A stretch of 64,000 nucleotides of DNA. Origin: Rhodospirillaceae bacterium (lineage in GTDB: Bacteria; Pseudomonadota; Alphaproteobacteria; Rhodospirillales; UBA2165). The notes under the pieces are model-generated. The model made no database searches. It worked only from the letters and a program-made list of their open reading frames with translations, and was not told the DNA's origin. A program made the translations under genes and the position numbers. This document shows, piece after piece, positions 34,491 to 43,206 of this stretch. Position 1 is the first letter of the stretch. Each line of letters opens with the position of its first letter. The DNA lies in the NCBI GenBank assembly GCA_947467145.1, contig CANIGJ010000007.1:1-64000 (forward strand), written 5' to 3'.

Positions 34491-35108
34491 TTAGTCGGCC
34501 TTGAGCCCCTTCTGCACTGCCGGGCGTGCCGCGATCTTTTCGAACCAGCGCCGCACATTGGGGAAATCGCCAAACGTGATGTTGGCCTGATCCATCCGAT
34601 TGACCCAGGTGAAGTGTGCGATGTCGGCGATGGAATAGTCGCCGACGAAATAATCCCTGCCCTGCAAATGCAGCTCGATGGTTTCAAGGCAACGCCGCCC
34701 CAAATTGCCGAAATGTTTTTTCGCCGAGGGCACATCTTCGGGGAAACGCGTCTCGAACAAGGTGACGTTGGCGAAGGTCGGCCCAAAGGTCGATTGGCCG
34801 TGCAGCGCCCACTGATCGACCTCGAAACGCACCGTCGGATCGGCGGGATAGAGCGCACTGTTCGTCATCGCGGCCAGATAGGTCATGATGACGTGGCTTT
34901 CGATGATGGTCAGCGCCTTGCCGCCCGGCCCATCGGTATCCACCAGGGTCGGGATGCGGCGCGACGGCGCGAATTCGCGGTAATCCTCGCCGAGATTTTT
35001 CCCGGCGCGGATATCGACGATGTGGAGCTGGTAGGACAGCCCGACTTCTTCGAGCATGATGCGCGCCTTCTGGCCGTTCGGCGTCGCGTAGTAATGCAGA
35101 TGCAGCAT
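34491..35108 (-). CDS. Glutathione S-transferase, tandem copy 1
   Basis: 205 residues from the ATG at 35108 behind AGGAGGT. Thioredoxin-like domain (1 to about 85: YATPNGQKARIMLEEVGLSYQLHIVD, then RIPTLVDTDGP) and a helical C-terminal domain (DYSIADIAHFTWVNRMDQ). The TPNGxKxxIMLEE pattern is the YfcG/nu-like group, which binds two glutathiones and has disulfide reductase activity. It lies last of three tandem minus-strand GST genes. Confidence 0.92.
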   Translation of the reverse strand: MLHLHYYATPNGQKARIMLEEVGLSYQLHIVDIRAGKNLGEDYREFAPSRRIPTLVDTDGPGGKALTIIESHVIMTYLAAMTNSALYPADPTVRFEVDQWALHGQSTFGPTFANVTLFETRFPEDVPSAKKHFGNLGRRCLETIELHLQGRDYFVGDYSIADIAHFTWVNRMDQANITFGDFPNVRRWFEKIAARPAVQKGLKAD

Positions 35109-35119
35109 AATGCTACCTC

Positions 35120-35734
35120 CTAAATGGGTGCGTAGGCGCGCTGCACGGCCGGCCGCGCCGACACGCGGTCGTACCATTTCTTCACATTGGGATAGTTTTC
35201 CGGCGGATAGCTCTTGGCGTATTGGCGCACATCGGCGTAAAGGCCGTAATCAGCCAGACTGATTTCGTTGCCAGCGAAATAGTCGCGGGTCCCCAGGTGT
35301 TGGTTGATGACCGTATAAAGATCGCGCGCATAGGTATCGTAATATTTTTTCGCCCCTGGTACGTCCTCGGATGAGCGGAACGTGAAATAGCCGTGCTGGG
35401 CGAGGATCGGGCAGAACGTCGCGATGCCGTAGGAGAACCAGGTCTCCATTTCAACCAGGGTGCGTTCGTCCTTGGGGATCAGGGGCGAATTGGTCTTGCG
35501 CGCGAGGTAACGCAAGATCGCCGGGCTTTCCGGTATGACCGTGCGGCCGCCCGGCCCATCGGAATCCACTAGCACGGGAATCTTGTGGCCGATATGGAGC
35601 TTGCGGAAATCATCGCTCAACTGTTCCAACTTGGCGAGCGAGACCGGATGCAGGTTATAAGGCAGCCCCGTTTCTTCGACCATCGTGCGCGCGCGATAGC
35701 CGTTGTTGGTGCCCCAGAAATACAGATCTAACAT
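35120..35734 (-). CDS. Glutathione S-transferase, tandem copy 2
   Basis: 204 residues from the ATG at 35734 behind AAAGGAG. N-terminus MLDLYFWGTNNGYRARTMVEETGLPYNLHPVSL; the TNNGYRAR replaces the TPNG of copy 1. The helical domain has EISLADYGLYADVRQYAKSYPPENYPNVKKWYDRVSARPAVQRAYAPI. By eye it is much closer to copy 3 than to copy 1, indicating a recent duplication. The copy 3 stop is 43 bases upstream, with the dispersed repeat between. Confidence 0.93.
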   Translation of the reverse strand: MLDLYFWGTNNGYRARTMVEETGLPYNLHPVSLAKLEQLSDDFRKLHIGHKIPVLVDSDGPGGRTVIPESPAILRYLARKTNSPLIPKDERTLVEMETWFSYGIATFCPILAQHGYFTFRSSEDVPGAKKYYDTYARDLYTVINQHLGTRDYFAGNEISLADYGLYADVRQYAKSYPPENYPNVKKWYDRVSARPAVQRAYAPI

Positions 35735-35751
35735 CAAAGCTCCTTTGTTTG

Positions 35752-35771
35752 GCGACGCGAGGTCGCTTTGC
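35752..35771 (+). repeat. Dispersed 20-bp palindromic repeat, copy C
   Basis: Exactly the same 20 bases as 10416-10435, here between two GST genes and in the opposite orientation to their transcription. Confidence 0.7.
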
Positions 35772-35777
35772 CTCCGA

Positions 35778-36392
35778 TCAGATCGGCTCGTAGGCACGCT
35801 GCACGGCGGGGCGCGCCGAAATGCGCTCGTACCATTTGTGGATGTTAGGATAATCCTCGGGCTTCAGGCTGTCCTTGTACATGCGCACATCGGCGTAATG
35901 GGCGAAGTCGGCCAAGCTGATCTGATCGCCGACGAAATAGTCGCGACCCGCGAGGCGTTCGTTGATCACGCCATACATATCGCGCGCATAGGTCTCGAAG
36001 AACTTTTTCGCGCCCGGCACATCCTCGGGCGAGCGGAAATGGAAGTGGCCATACTGCGCGACGACCATGCAGAAGGTCGACACACCATAGGAGAACCACG
36101 ATTCCATCTCGACGCGGGTGCGCGCATCGGCCGGGATCAGCGGCGATTTCGTCTTGATCGCAAGGTAACGCAGGATCGCCGGGCTTTCCGGGATATTGAT
36201 CGGCCCACCCGGGCCTTCGTCATCGACCAGAACGGGGATCTTGTGGCCGATATGGAGCTTCTTGAAGTCGTCGCTCAGCTGTTCCTTCTTCGGCAACGCC
36301 ACCGGGTGCAGGTTATAGGGCAGGCCGGTTTCCTCGACCATCGTGCGGGCGCGAAAGCCGTTATTGGTCGTCCAGAAATAAAGATCGAGCAT
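35778..36392 (-). CDS. Glutathione S-transferase, tandem copy 3
   Basis: 204 residues from the ATG at 36392. N-terminus MLDLYFWTTNNGFRARTMVEETGLPYNLHPVAL; helical domain with GDQISLADFAHYADVRMYKDSLKPEDYPNIHKWYERISARPAVQRAYEPI. It is the promoter-proximal member and matches copy 2 closely along its whole length. Both keep the glutathione-site ESxAILRYLA. Function is probably detoxification or thiol reduction. Confidence 0.93.
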   Translation of the reverse strand: MLDLYFWTTNNGFRARTMVEETGLPYNLHPVALPKKEQLSDDFKKLHIGHKIPVLVDDEGPGGPINIPESPAILRYLAIKTKSPLIPADARTRVEMESWFSYGVSTFCMVVAQYGHFHFRSPEDVPGAKKFFETYARDMYGVINERLAGRDYFVGDQISLADFAHYADVRMYKDSLKPEDYPNIHKWYERISARPAVQRAYEPI

Positions 36393-36502
36393 GATGCAGT
36401 CCCTGTTATGCAATGTTTGATTGATCCGAAGCCTATCGGCGGGGCGGGGTTGCGGCAAGCGCCGGCCCTCTCGATAATCCCTGCAACAGGGAGGGCGAAA
36501 AC

Positions 36503-37264
36503 ATGGAACTGCGTCTGACAGGCAAAACCGCGCTGGTGACCGGCGGATCCAAGGGCATCGGGCGCGCCATCTGCGAATTGTTCGCCGAGGAAGGCGTCAA
36601 CCTACATATCGCGGCGCGCGACCAAGCCGGCCTGGATGAGGCGGTAGCGGCGATCCGCAAGCGCTATAACGTCAGCGTCACACCGCACAAGGTGGACCTC
36701 GCGACGCGCGCAGGCGTCGATCAGCTCGGCCAAGCCTGCAGCGGCGTCGATATCTTGGTGAACAATGCGGGTTCGATCCCGTCCGGCCCGTTTCTCGAAA
36801 TCGATCGTGACGCCTGGCACGCGGCGTATGACTTGAAACTGTTCGGCTTTATCGACCTTACGCGTCACATCTATCGCGGCATGGTCGGACGCAAGAGCGG
36901 CGTCATCGTCAATGTCATCGGCGGTGCCGCGCACAATCCGCGCCCCAGTTATATCGCAGGCGCGCCCGCCAATGCGGCGCTCGACGCCTTCACCATTGGC
37001 CTCGGCCGCGAAAGCCCGACCTACGGCATCCGCGTCGTCGGCGTTCATCCGGGCACCACGGCGACGCCGCGCCAATGGGAACGCCTGAAACCCATCGCGG
37101 CGCAAAAGCTCGGCGATGCCGAACGCTGGAAGGAACTGTTTCCGCCGCAGCCGTTCGGCCGGCCGGCCGAGCCCGAAGAGGTCGCCGACATGGTGGTGTT
37201 CCTGGCGTCCGAACGCGCCAAATGGACGTCGGGCGTCAATGTTTCGATGACCGGCGGGGTCTGA
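36503..37264 (+). CDS. SDR-family protein lacking the usual catalytic Ser and Lys
   Basis: 253 residues. The cofactor site is intact: TGGSKGIG (13-20) and VNNAG (86-90). The tyrosine of the active site is at 150 (SYIAGAPAN), but the YxxxK lysine is alanine (154), and the segment where the catalytic serine should stand reads VNVIGGA. A subgroup of SDRs with YIAGxxxNAAL is known to me from alphaproteobacteria. It may use other residues or only bind NAD(P). It is ten bases upstream of the broken phosphatase gene. Confidence 0.85.
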   Translation: MELRLTGKTALVTGGSKGIGRAICELFAEEGVNLHIAARDQAGLDEAVAAIRKRYNVSVTPHKVDLATRAGVDQLGQACSGVDILVNNAGSIPSGPFLEIDRDAWHAAYDLKLFGFIDLTRHIYRGMVGRKSGVIVNVIGGAAHNPRPSYIAGAPANAALDAFTIGLGRESPTYGIRVVGVHPGTTATPRQWERLKPIAAQKLGDAERWKELFPPQPFGRPAEPEEVADMVVFLASERAKWTSGVNVSMTGGV

Positions 37265-37274
37265 CGGGCATCCG

Positions 37275-37901
37275 ATGGCGCTGGCCGGACATCCCTTTGC
37301 GGTCTATGTGATGCGGCACGGCGAAACCGCGTTCAATGCGCAAGGGCGCTATCAAGGCGCGCGTGACGATTCGCCGCTGACCGTCCGCGGCCGTCAGCAG
37401 GCGGTCGACATCGCGCTCAGGCTGAAAGACGTGTTCGACAACCCGGACCCGCCGCGCTTCGTCTCCAGCCCGTTGGGACGCGCGACGACGACCACGCAAG
37501 TCATCCTCGAAACGCTTGGCCTGCCCGACGATGCCTATACGACCGATTACCGCCTGCGCGAGATCGATCTCGGCGATTAGTCGGGCAAGGTCATCGAAAA
37601 CCTGAAGATCAGCGACGCCGACAATTGGCATCACCGCGAAACGGACAAGTGGAACATCCCCGTGCCGGGCGGCGAAAGTTATGCCGATGTCGCCAAACGC
37701 GCCGCCGACTGGTTCGAGGGCCTGACCGGCCCCACCATCGCGGTCTCGCACGGCGGCTTCAGCCGCATCCTGCGCGGGCTCTATTACGGTCTCGGCTGGC
37801 AGCAGATGTCCGGCCTCGACGAGCCCTACGGCACGGTCTTCAAATTTTACGCCGACCAGATCATCCGCATCGGCCCACCGCCGAGCGGCAAGCTGCGCTG
37901 A
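37275..37901 (+). pseudogene. Histidine phosphatase interrupted by an in-frame TAG
   Basis: The reading frame is open from 37275 to a TGA at 37899-37901 except for a single TAG at codon 102 (37578-37580). Before it lie the catalytic RHG motif (14-16) and REIDLGD; after it come SGKVIEN, then the second catalytic histidine in VSHGG (codon 159). Families of this type have ExxxGxWxG here, so TAG replaces a tryptophan (TGG) codon. Without readthrough the protein is 101 residues and lacks the second histidine. It may be a nonsense mutant, a sequence error, or a suppressed gene. No frameshift is present. Confidence 0.85.
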
Positions 37902-37902
37902 C

Positions 37903-38118
37903 ATGAAGCGCATGCGCATCGAGAACAGCCTCGGTCTTGCCGCCGCCTTCATCGTCGTGCATTTCGCGGTAAAGGGCTTTTACGATACGGAGCTCACCGG
38001 CGGCGCCTGGGATTGGCCGCTCGCCATCATCATAACGGCCATCCTCGCCGCACTTGCTTATGCGAGCACCTGGGCCATCACCCGGTTTATCGTGGCGCAA
38101 CTTCAAAAGCGCGATTGA
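37903..38118 (+). CDS. Small two-helix membrane protein
   Basis: 71 residues. Two helices, LGLAAAFIVVHFAVKGFY and WPLAIIITAILAALAYASTWAITRFIV, with basic ends (MKRMRIE; QLQKRD). It starts one base after the phosphatase stop, so it is cotranscribed. Function unknown. Confidence 0.72.
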   Translation: MKRMRIENSLGLAAAFIVVHFAVKGFYDTELTGGAWDWPLAIIITAILAALAYASTWAITRFIVAQLQKRD

Positions 38119-38256
38119 AAGAGCGCAACTGAACGGACAGTTTAGGCAGTCTTCAGGGCCCATTCTCGCCAGGGCAATGCTATATTCTATTCGCCGGAAA
38201 CCGGGGGCTACGGCCTCGTACCTTACTGCCCCCATCGGCTTTGGAGCCTATGGGAT

Positions 38257-39060
38257 ATGATTGAATTTGCGGTTGGAAAATTCTTAACGGATGCCCTTTT
38301 TCTTAAGGGGCTAGCTGCAGGCGTCCGAGACGCTCCCGGTAGAGTGACGAAAAATGCTGGGGCCATCTATTTAGATGGCGCCAAAGATTTGCACGCTCAT
38401 ATCCAGCGACTTGATCTAGGTGCGTCCAAGCGGGCGGCCTCTCGCTTAATTGGAAACTTACAGGATATGGAAGATCGCTATTTATACAGCGATTTTGTAC
38501 GCCAAGTCGAAGACCTGCTGCTTCGACTTCGCGATGAGCTCGACGTCACAAACTTCTTGGTCATCGAAAGCTCGAAAATACCATTCTACGAATCCAATCA
38601 GCCTCGCTTTGGTCAGAACGTTCTAAGCGGCTACCCCTCCGCTTATTTTGAGATCGAGGAGGCCGGAAAATGTCTAGCATTAGGTCGTGGGACAGCCTGC
38701 GTTTTCCATTTAATGAGAGCTATGGAAGTCGGCATTAAGGCTGTAGCAGCAAGTTTAAAGGTCCCAGATCCGGTCAGACCATCACAACGAAATTGGGGCT
38801 TCATACTTAAGACAATTAAAGATGCGATAGATGCAAAAACAAAATGGTCTCGTCGAGCCAATAGACATTTTTACGAAGGGGTCTACGCGAGTTTAGATTC
38901 TGTAAAAAATCCCTGGCGCAACGCGACAATGCACGTTGAACAAACGTATACGGACGAAGAAGCAGAAAATATCTACTACGCCGTACGAGCCTTCATGTCG
39001 AAGATCGCCTCTTGTTTTGACGAGAATGGCAAGCCCCTATCAACTAGAACATCTGCTTAA
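38257..39060 (+). CDS. Uncharacterised A/T-rich protein with HEPN-like R-x4-H motif
   Basis: 267 residues in DNA clearly poorer in G+C than both neighbours, so probably acquired. Soluble, no signal. The C-terminal half has AFxLMRAMEVGIKAV-type helices (FHLMRAMEVGIKAVAASLKV) and then NPWRNATMHVEQTYTDEEAENIYYAVRAFM. RNATMH (221-226) fits the R-x4-6-H signature of HEPN ribonuclease domains, and the surrounding helix pattern agrees. HEPN proteins serve in toxin-antitoxin and antiviral systems. No partner nucleotidyltransferase is visible. A TATATT at 38181 could be its -10 element. Confidence 0.7.
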   Translation: MIEFAVGKFLTDALFLKGLAAGVRDAPGRVTKNAGAIYLDGAKDLHAHIQRLDLGASKRAASRLIGNLQDMEDRYLYSDFVRQVEDLLLRLRDELDVTNFLVIESSKIPFYESNQPRFGQNVLSGYPSAYFEIEEAGKCLALGRGTACVFHLMRAMEVGIKAVAASLKVPDPVRPSQRNWGFILKTIKDAIDAKTKWSRRANRHFYEGVYASLDSVKNPWRNATMHVEQTYTDEEAENIYYAVRAFMSKIASCFDENGKPLSTRTSA

Positions 39061-39137
39061 AAACATTCAAGTTCCATTAGACGCCCGATTGCCATCCATT
39101 GGAATATGAAGAACCCGCCCCGACGAAATTGCGCTCT

Positions 39138-40595
39138 TTACCGATCCAATCCGCCCACCAAGGTGTATTTGATGACGAGGTAGTCATCGATGCCGTATTT
39201 GGAGCCTTCGCGCCCGAGGCCGGATTCCTTGACGCCACCGAAGGGGGCAACCTCGGTCGAGATCAAGCCTTCGTTGACGCCGACGATGCCGTATTCGAGC
39301 GCCCCTGAGACACGCCAGATACGCCCGACGTCGCGCGCGTAGAAATAGGACGCCAAGCCGAACTCGGTATCGTTGGCCATGCGGATGGCCTCATCCTCGG
39401 TCTTGAAGCGGAACAGCGGCGCCACGGGGCCGAAGGTTTCTTCACGCGCCACCAGCATCTGCGGCGTGACGTCGGCGAGGATCGTCGGCTCGAAGAACGT
39501 GCCGCCCAGCGGGTGGCGTTTACCGCCAAGCACGATGCGCGCACCTTTGGAGACCGCATCGGCGATATGTTCCTCGACCTTTTCGACCGCCTTCATGTCG
39601 ATCAGGGGCCCCTGCTGCGCGCCCTCAATCATGCCGTCGGCGACCTTTAGCGCCGCGACGGCCTTGGACAGGCGTTGGGCGAAATCGTCATAGACGCTGT
39701 CCTGCACCAACAGGCGGTTCGCGCAGACGCAGGTCTGGCCGGTATTGCGATATTTCGACGCGATGGCGCCCTGCACGGCGTCATCCAGATTGGCATCGTC
39801 GAACACGATGAAGGGCGCGTTGCCGCCGAGTTCGAGCGAAACTTTTTTCACCGTATCGGCACATTGGCGCATCAGCATCTTGCCGGTCGCGGTCGAGCCG
39901 GTGAAGGACAGTTTACGCACGATTGAGTTCGACGTCATTTCGCCACCTATTGCGTCTGCCGAACCGGTCACCACATTGACGACGCCTTTGGGAAATCCCG
40001 CGCGCTCGGCGAGTTCGGCGAGCGCCAACGCCGAGAACGGCGTCGCCGAGGCCGGCTTGATGACGACCGGGCAACCGACGGCGAGCGCGGGTGCGCATTT
40101 GCGAGTGATCATGGCGTTCGGGAAATTCCACGGCGTGATCGCAGCCACGACGCCGATCGGCTCCTTGGTCACGACGATGCGCCGGCCCGACGCATGTTCG
40201 GGGATGATGTCGCCATAGACGCGCTTGGCTTCCTCGGCGAACCATTCGATGAAGGCCGCGCCATAGGCGATTTCGCCTTTCGATTCGGCGAGCGGCTTGC
40301 CCTGCTCGAGGGTCATCAGTTGCGCGAGGTCGTCCTGGTTGGCCATCATCAGGTCGAACCATTTGCGCAAGATCGCAGCACGTTCCTTGCCCGTCTTGGC
40401 GCGCCAGGCGGGCCAGGCCGCGTTGGCCGCCGCGACGGCGCGGCGCGTTTCAGCCGCACCCATCTTGGGCACGGTGCCCAGGGTTTCACCGGTGGCGGGA
40501 TTGGTAACGGTGAGCGTGGCGGCGCTGTCGGCATCGACCCAGGTGCCGTCGATATAGGCCTGCTGACGGAACAGCTTGGGATCTTTGAGCTGCAT
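39138..40595 (-). CDS. gabD: NAD(P)-dependent succinate-semialdehyde-type dehydrogenase
   Basis: 485 residues from the ATG at 40595 behind GGAGG. Aldehyde dehydrogenase motifs: TPWNFPNAMITRK, SFTGSTATGKML, LELGGNAPFIVFDDA and the catalytic cysteine in NTGQTCVCANR. Overall closest by eye to GabD (succinate-semialdehyde to succinate in GABA or related breakdown). Last of a four-gene minus-strand unit with three MFS transporters at gaps of 28 to 30 bases, so its aldehyde substrate may relate to what those move. Confidence 0.9.
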   Translation of the reverse strand: MQLKDPKLFRQQAYIDGTWVDADSAATLTVTNPATGETLGTVPKMGAAETRRAVAAANAAWPAWRAKTGKERAAILRKWFDLMMANQDDLAQLMTLEQGKPLAESKGEIAYGAAFIEWFAEEAKRVYGDIIPEHASGRRIVVTKEPIGVVAAITPWNFPNAMITRKCAPALAVGCPVVIKPASATPFSALALAELAERAGFPKGVVNVVTGSADAIGGEMTSNSIVRKLSFTGSTATGKMLMRQCADTVKKVSLELGGNAPFIVFDDANLDDAVQGAIASKYRNTGQTCVCANRLLVQDSVYDDFAQRLSKAVAALKVADGMIEGAQQGPLIDMKAVEKVEEHIADAVSKGARIVLGGKRHPLGGTFFEPTILADVTPQMLVAREETFGPVAPLFRFKTEDEAIRMANDTEFGLASYFYARDVGRIWRVSGALEYGIVGVNEGLISTEVAPFGGVKESGLGREGSKYGIDDYLVIKYTLVGGLDR

Positions 40596-40623
40596 GGGAG
40601 CCTCCGCAATTGGCGACGCTGTG

Positions 40624-41877
40624 TTAACTCGCGAGCTGCTTGCCCCGTTCCAAACTATCGCGCTGACGCCACAGCACCGGGGCCAGAACCAGCCAGACGA
40701 GCACCGCGATCGAAGCCGACACCGTGAGCGGCACCTGAATGCCATACAACGTCCCGGCCCAGCCGATCAGCACGCCGCCCAGGGATGGGAAGCCGATGTT
40801 GATCATCGTTTCGACCGAGGTGACGCGCGCCCGCATGGCGGGATCGACCGAGTTCTGCATCAGGCTGTCGCCGCTGACCGTGGCGCAGATCATCGCAAAC
40901 GCGATCACCGACGTCGCCATGCAGGTCAGCCAGAACATATGCGACAGCGAATAGACGATGAGGCCGAGGATCGCGAGCAGCGCCGAGCCCAGTTCGATGC
41001 GCGCCAAGCCTTCGGTGCGCCCGCGCCAGCTGATCATGACGCCCGCCATCATGGCGCCGAGCCCGGCCGAGGTGGCGAGCCAGCCGTAACCGTCGGCGCC
41101 GCGGCCGAACACCAGATCGGACACCGCCGCATGCATGTCCTGGAACGGCATGACCAGCATCGCCGTCATGACCGCGATCATCATGACCGCGCGGATGCCG
41201 CGATGGCGCGCGGTGTAGGCGAGCCCATCGGTCAGATCGCCGAGCAGGCTGCGCTTCGGCCCTACGCGCGGCGGGCGCGGAGCGATCTTCAGCAGCGACA
41301 ACGTGATCAGCGCGATGGTCGTGCCGATGCTGTAGAAAAAGAAACAGGTCGCGACACCGTAATGCGCGATCAGGAACGCACCGATCGAGGGGCCGACGAA
41401 GTTGCCGCCTTGGTAGGTCGCGCTATTGACGCCGATGGCCGACGACAGATGTTCAGGCGCCACCAGGCTCGGCACCATCGAATTGCGCGCCGGCACGTTG
41501 AAGGCGCGCGACAGACCCTGCATCAGCGCCAGACAGAACAGCACTTCGATGCTCATGAAGCCGGTGACGGTGCAGATGCCGGCGAGGAAGGTCGCCATGA
41601 ACGTGCCGCAGGACGACGTCATCAATTGGCGGCGATGGCCGTAGCGATCCGACGTCGTGCCGGCGAGCGGGGCCAGGAACAAGGCGGGCACCGAAGAGCC
41701 CGCCGCGATCACGCCCAGCCAGAAGGTCGAATGGGTGAGTTCCCAGGCGAGCCACAGGGTCGCCATGCGATGGACCCATGCACCGACATTGCCGAACAAC
41801 TGACCGGTCCAGAACAGACGGTAATTGCGGCTGCGGAACGCATGCCCCAGCCCGCCGAATGACGTTGCGATGGCCAC
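40624..41877 (-). CDS. MFS exporter, EntS-like, tandem copy 3
   Basis: 417 residues from a GTG (VAIATSFGG), with 12 hydrophobic helices. N-terminal FRSRNYRLFWTGQLFGNVGAWVHRMATLWLAWELTHSTFWLGV is a signature shared with the next two genes upstream. The motif-A-like loop is TSDRYGHRRQLM. By eye it resembles EntS/MFS_3-type exporters of siderophore-like molecules; the substrate is not known. The regular 30-base spacing suggests one transcript. Confidence 0.9.
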   Translation of the reverse strand: MAIATSFGGLGHAFRSRNYRLFWTGQLFGNVGAWVHRMATLWLAWELTHSTFWLGVIAAGSSVPALFLAPLAGTTSDRYGHRRQLMTSSCGTFMATFLAGICTVTGFMSIEVLFCLALMQGLSRAFNVPARNSMVPSLVAPEHLSSAIGVNSATYQGGNFVGPSIGAFLIAHYGVATCFFFYSIGTTIALITLSLLKIAPRPPRVGPKRSLLGDLTDGLAYTARHRGIRAVMMIAVMTAMLVMPFQDMHAAVSDLVFGRGADGYGWLATSAGLGAMMAGVMISWRGRTEGLARIELGSALLAILGLIVYSLSHMFWLTCMATSVIAFAMICATVSGDSLMQNSVDPAMRARVTSVETMINIGFPSLGGVLIGWAGTLYGIQVPLTVSASIAVLVWLVLAPVLWRQRDSLERGKQLAS

Positions 41878-41907
41878 CCTTTTTTATCTCCCTCTCGGGA
41901 GTAGACC

Positions 41908-43176
41908 CTAGATCGGGGCTTTGGCAAGCTCGCGTGGGCGTTCCAATTGGGCGCGCTGGGCGGTGACGTTGCGCGACAGCACGAGCCACATGCAAAAGCC
42001 GAGGCCGGCGGCGATGGTGAAGGGCAATTGGATGCCGAGATGTTCGCCGGCCCAACCGATGGCGACCGCACCCAAGGACGGCATGCCGACCGTGATCATC
42101 GACTGCACGGAGGTGACGCGCGCGCGCATGGTGGGATCGACAGCATTCTGCGTCAGCGAGTCACCCGACGTGCTGCCCATCACCACGCAGACGCCGATCA
42201 TCCACACCGCCGCGCATGACAGCACAAAGATGTGCGACAGCGAAAAGATCGCGAGGCCGATGACGGACCCCAGGATCGCCAGACCCTGGATACGCACGAG
42301 GCCTTCGATACGGCCGCGCCAGGCGACGAACATGCCGCCCATCAGCGCACCCGCACCCGCCGACGATCCCAGCAAGGCCAGCCCTTCGGCGCCCATGTGG
42401 AACACGGTGGCCGATACGCTCGCCAGCATATCCAGATAGGGCGAGACGAGAAGGGCGACGATGGTCGACATCAGCATCACAGCACGGATGCCCTTGTGCG
42501 TCGTGGTATAGCGCAAACCGTCGGCTAGATCGCCGATCAAGCTGCGCTTGGGTCCTTCGCGTGGCGGGCGGGGCGCGACCGTGATCGAACTCAACGTAAA
42601 GAGCGCGCAGGCCACGCCGGCCGCATAGATGAAGAAGGACGGTACGACGCCGACCTGGGTGATCAGCACGCCGGCCACGGCGGGACCGATGAAATTGCTG
42701 CCTTGGTAGGTGGCGCTGTTGATCGCGATGGCAGACGAGATGTTCTGCGGCTCGACGATACTCGGCACTAGCGCGTTGCGCGACGGCACATTGAAGGAGC
42801 GCGTGATGCCGCCCATCAAGGTCACCGCGAACAGCAACTCGATGGTCATCCAGCCCATCGCCGTCAGGGTCCCCGCGATCAGGGTGCTGCACAGCGAAAC
42901 CGTCGTGGACGTCATCAATTGGCGACGATGGCCGTAACGATCCGACGTCGTGCCGGCGAGCGGCCCCAAGATCAACGACGGCAAGGTGGCGCCGGCAGCG
43001 ATCAGGCCAAGCCATGCGGTGGAATGAGTAAGTTCCCAGGCAAGCCACGCACCGGTGACGCGGTAGATCCAATTGCCGACATTGAGCAGGGCCTGCCCGC
43101 TCCAGAACAGACGATAATTGCGATTCTGGAAGACGCGCGCGATGCCGCCACCACCCCCCGATAACGATACTGCCAA
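41908..43176 (-). CDS. MFS exporter, EntS-like, tandem copy 2
   Basis: 422 residues from a TTG at 43176, supported by GGTGAGGG upstream and by agreement with the neighbouring starts (MAVSLS against MAIATS). NRNYRLFWSGQALLNVGNWIYRVTGAWLAWELTHSTAWLGL aligns directly with copy 3. The loop TSDRYGHRRQLM is identical in both. The rest is 12-helix MFS. Probably arose by tandem duplication. Confidence 0.88.
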   Translation of the reverse strand: MAVSLSGGGGGIARVFQNRNYRLFWSGQALLNVGNWIYRVTGAWLAWELTHSTAWLGLIAAGATLPSLILGPLAGTTSDRYGHRRQLMTSTTVSLCSTLIAGTLTAMGWMTIELLFAVTLMGGITRSFNVPSRNALVPSIVEPQNISSAIAINSATYQGSNFIGPAVAGVLITQVGVVPSFFIYAAGVACALFTLSSITVAPRPPREGPKRSLIGDLADGLRYTTTHKGIRAVMLMSTIVALLVSPYLDMLASVSATVFHMGAEGLALLGSSAGAGALMGGMFVAWRGRIEGLVRIQGLAILGSVIGLAIFSLSHIFVLSCAAVWMIGVCVVMGSTSGDSLTQNAVDPTMRARVTSVQSMITVGMPSLGAVAIGWAGEHLGIQLPFTIAAGLGFCMWLVLSRNVTAQRAQLERPRELAKAPI

Positions 43177-43206
43177 ACCCTCACCCTTTATTTATGTGGC
43201 CTTTTT

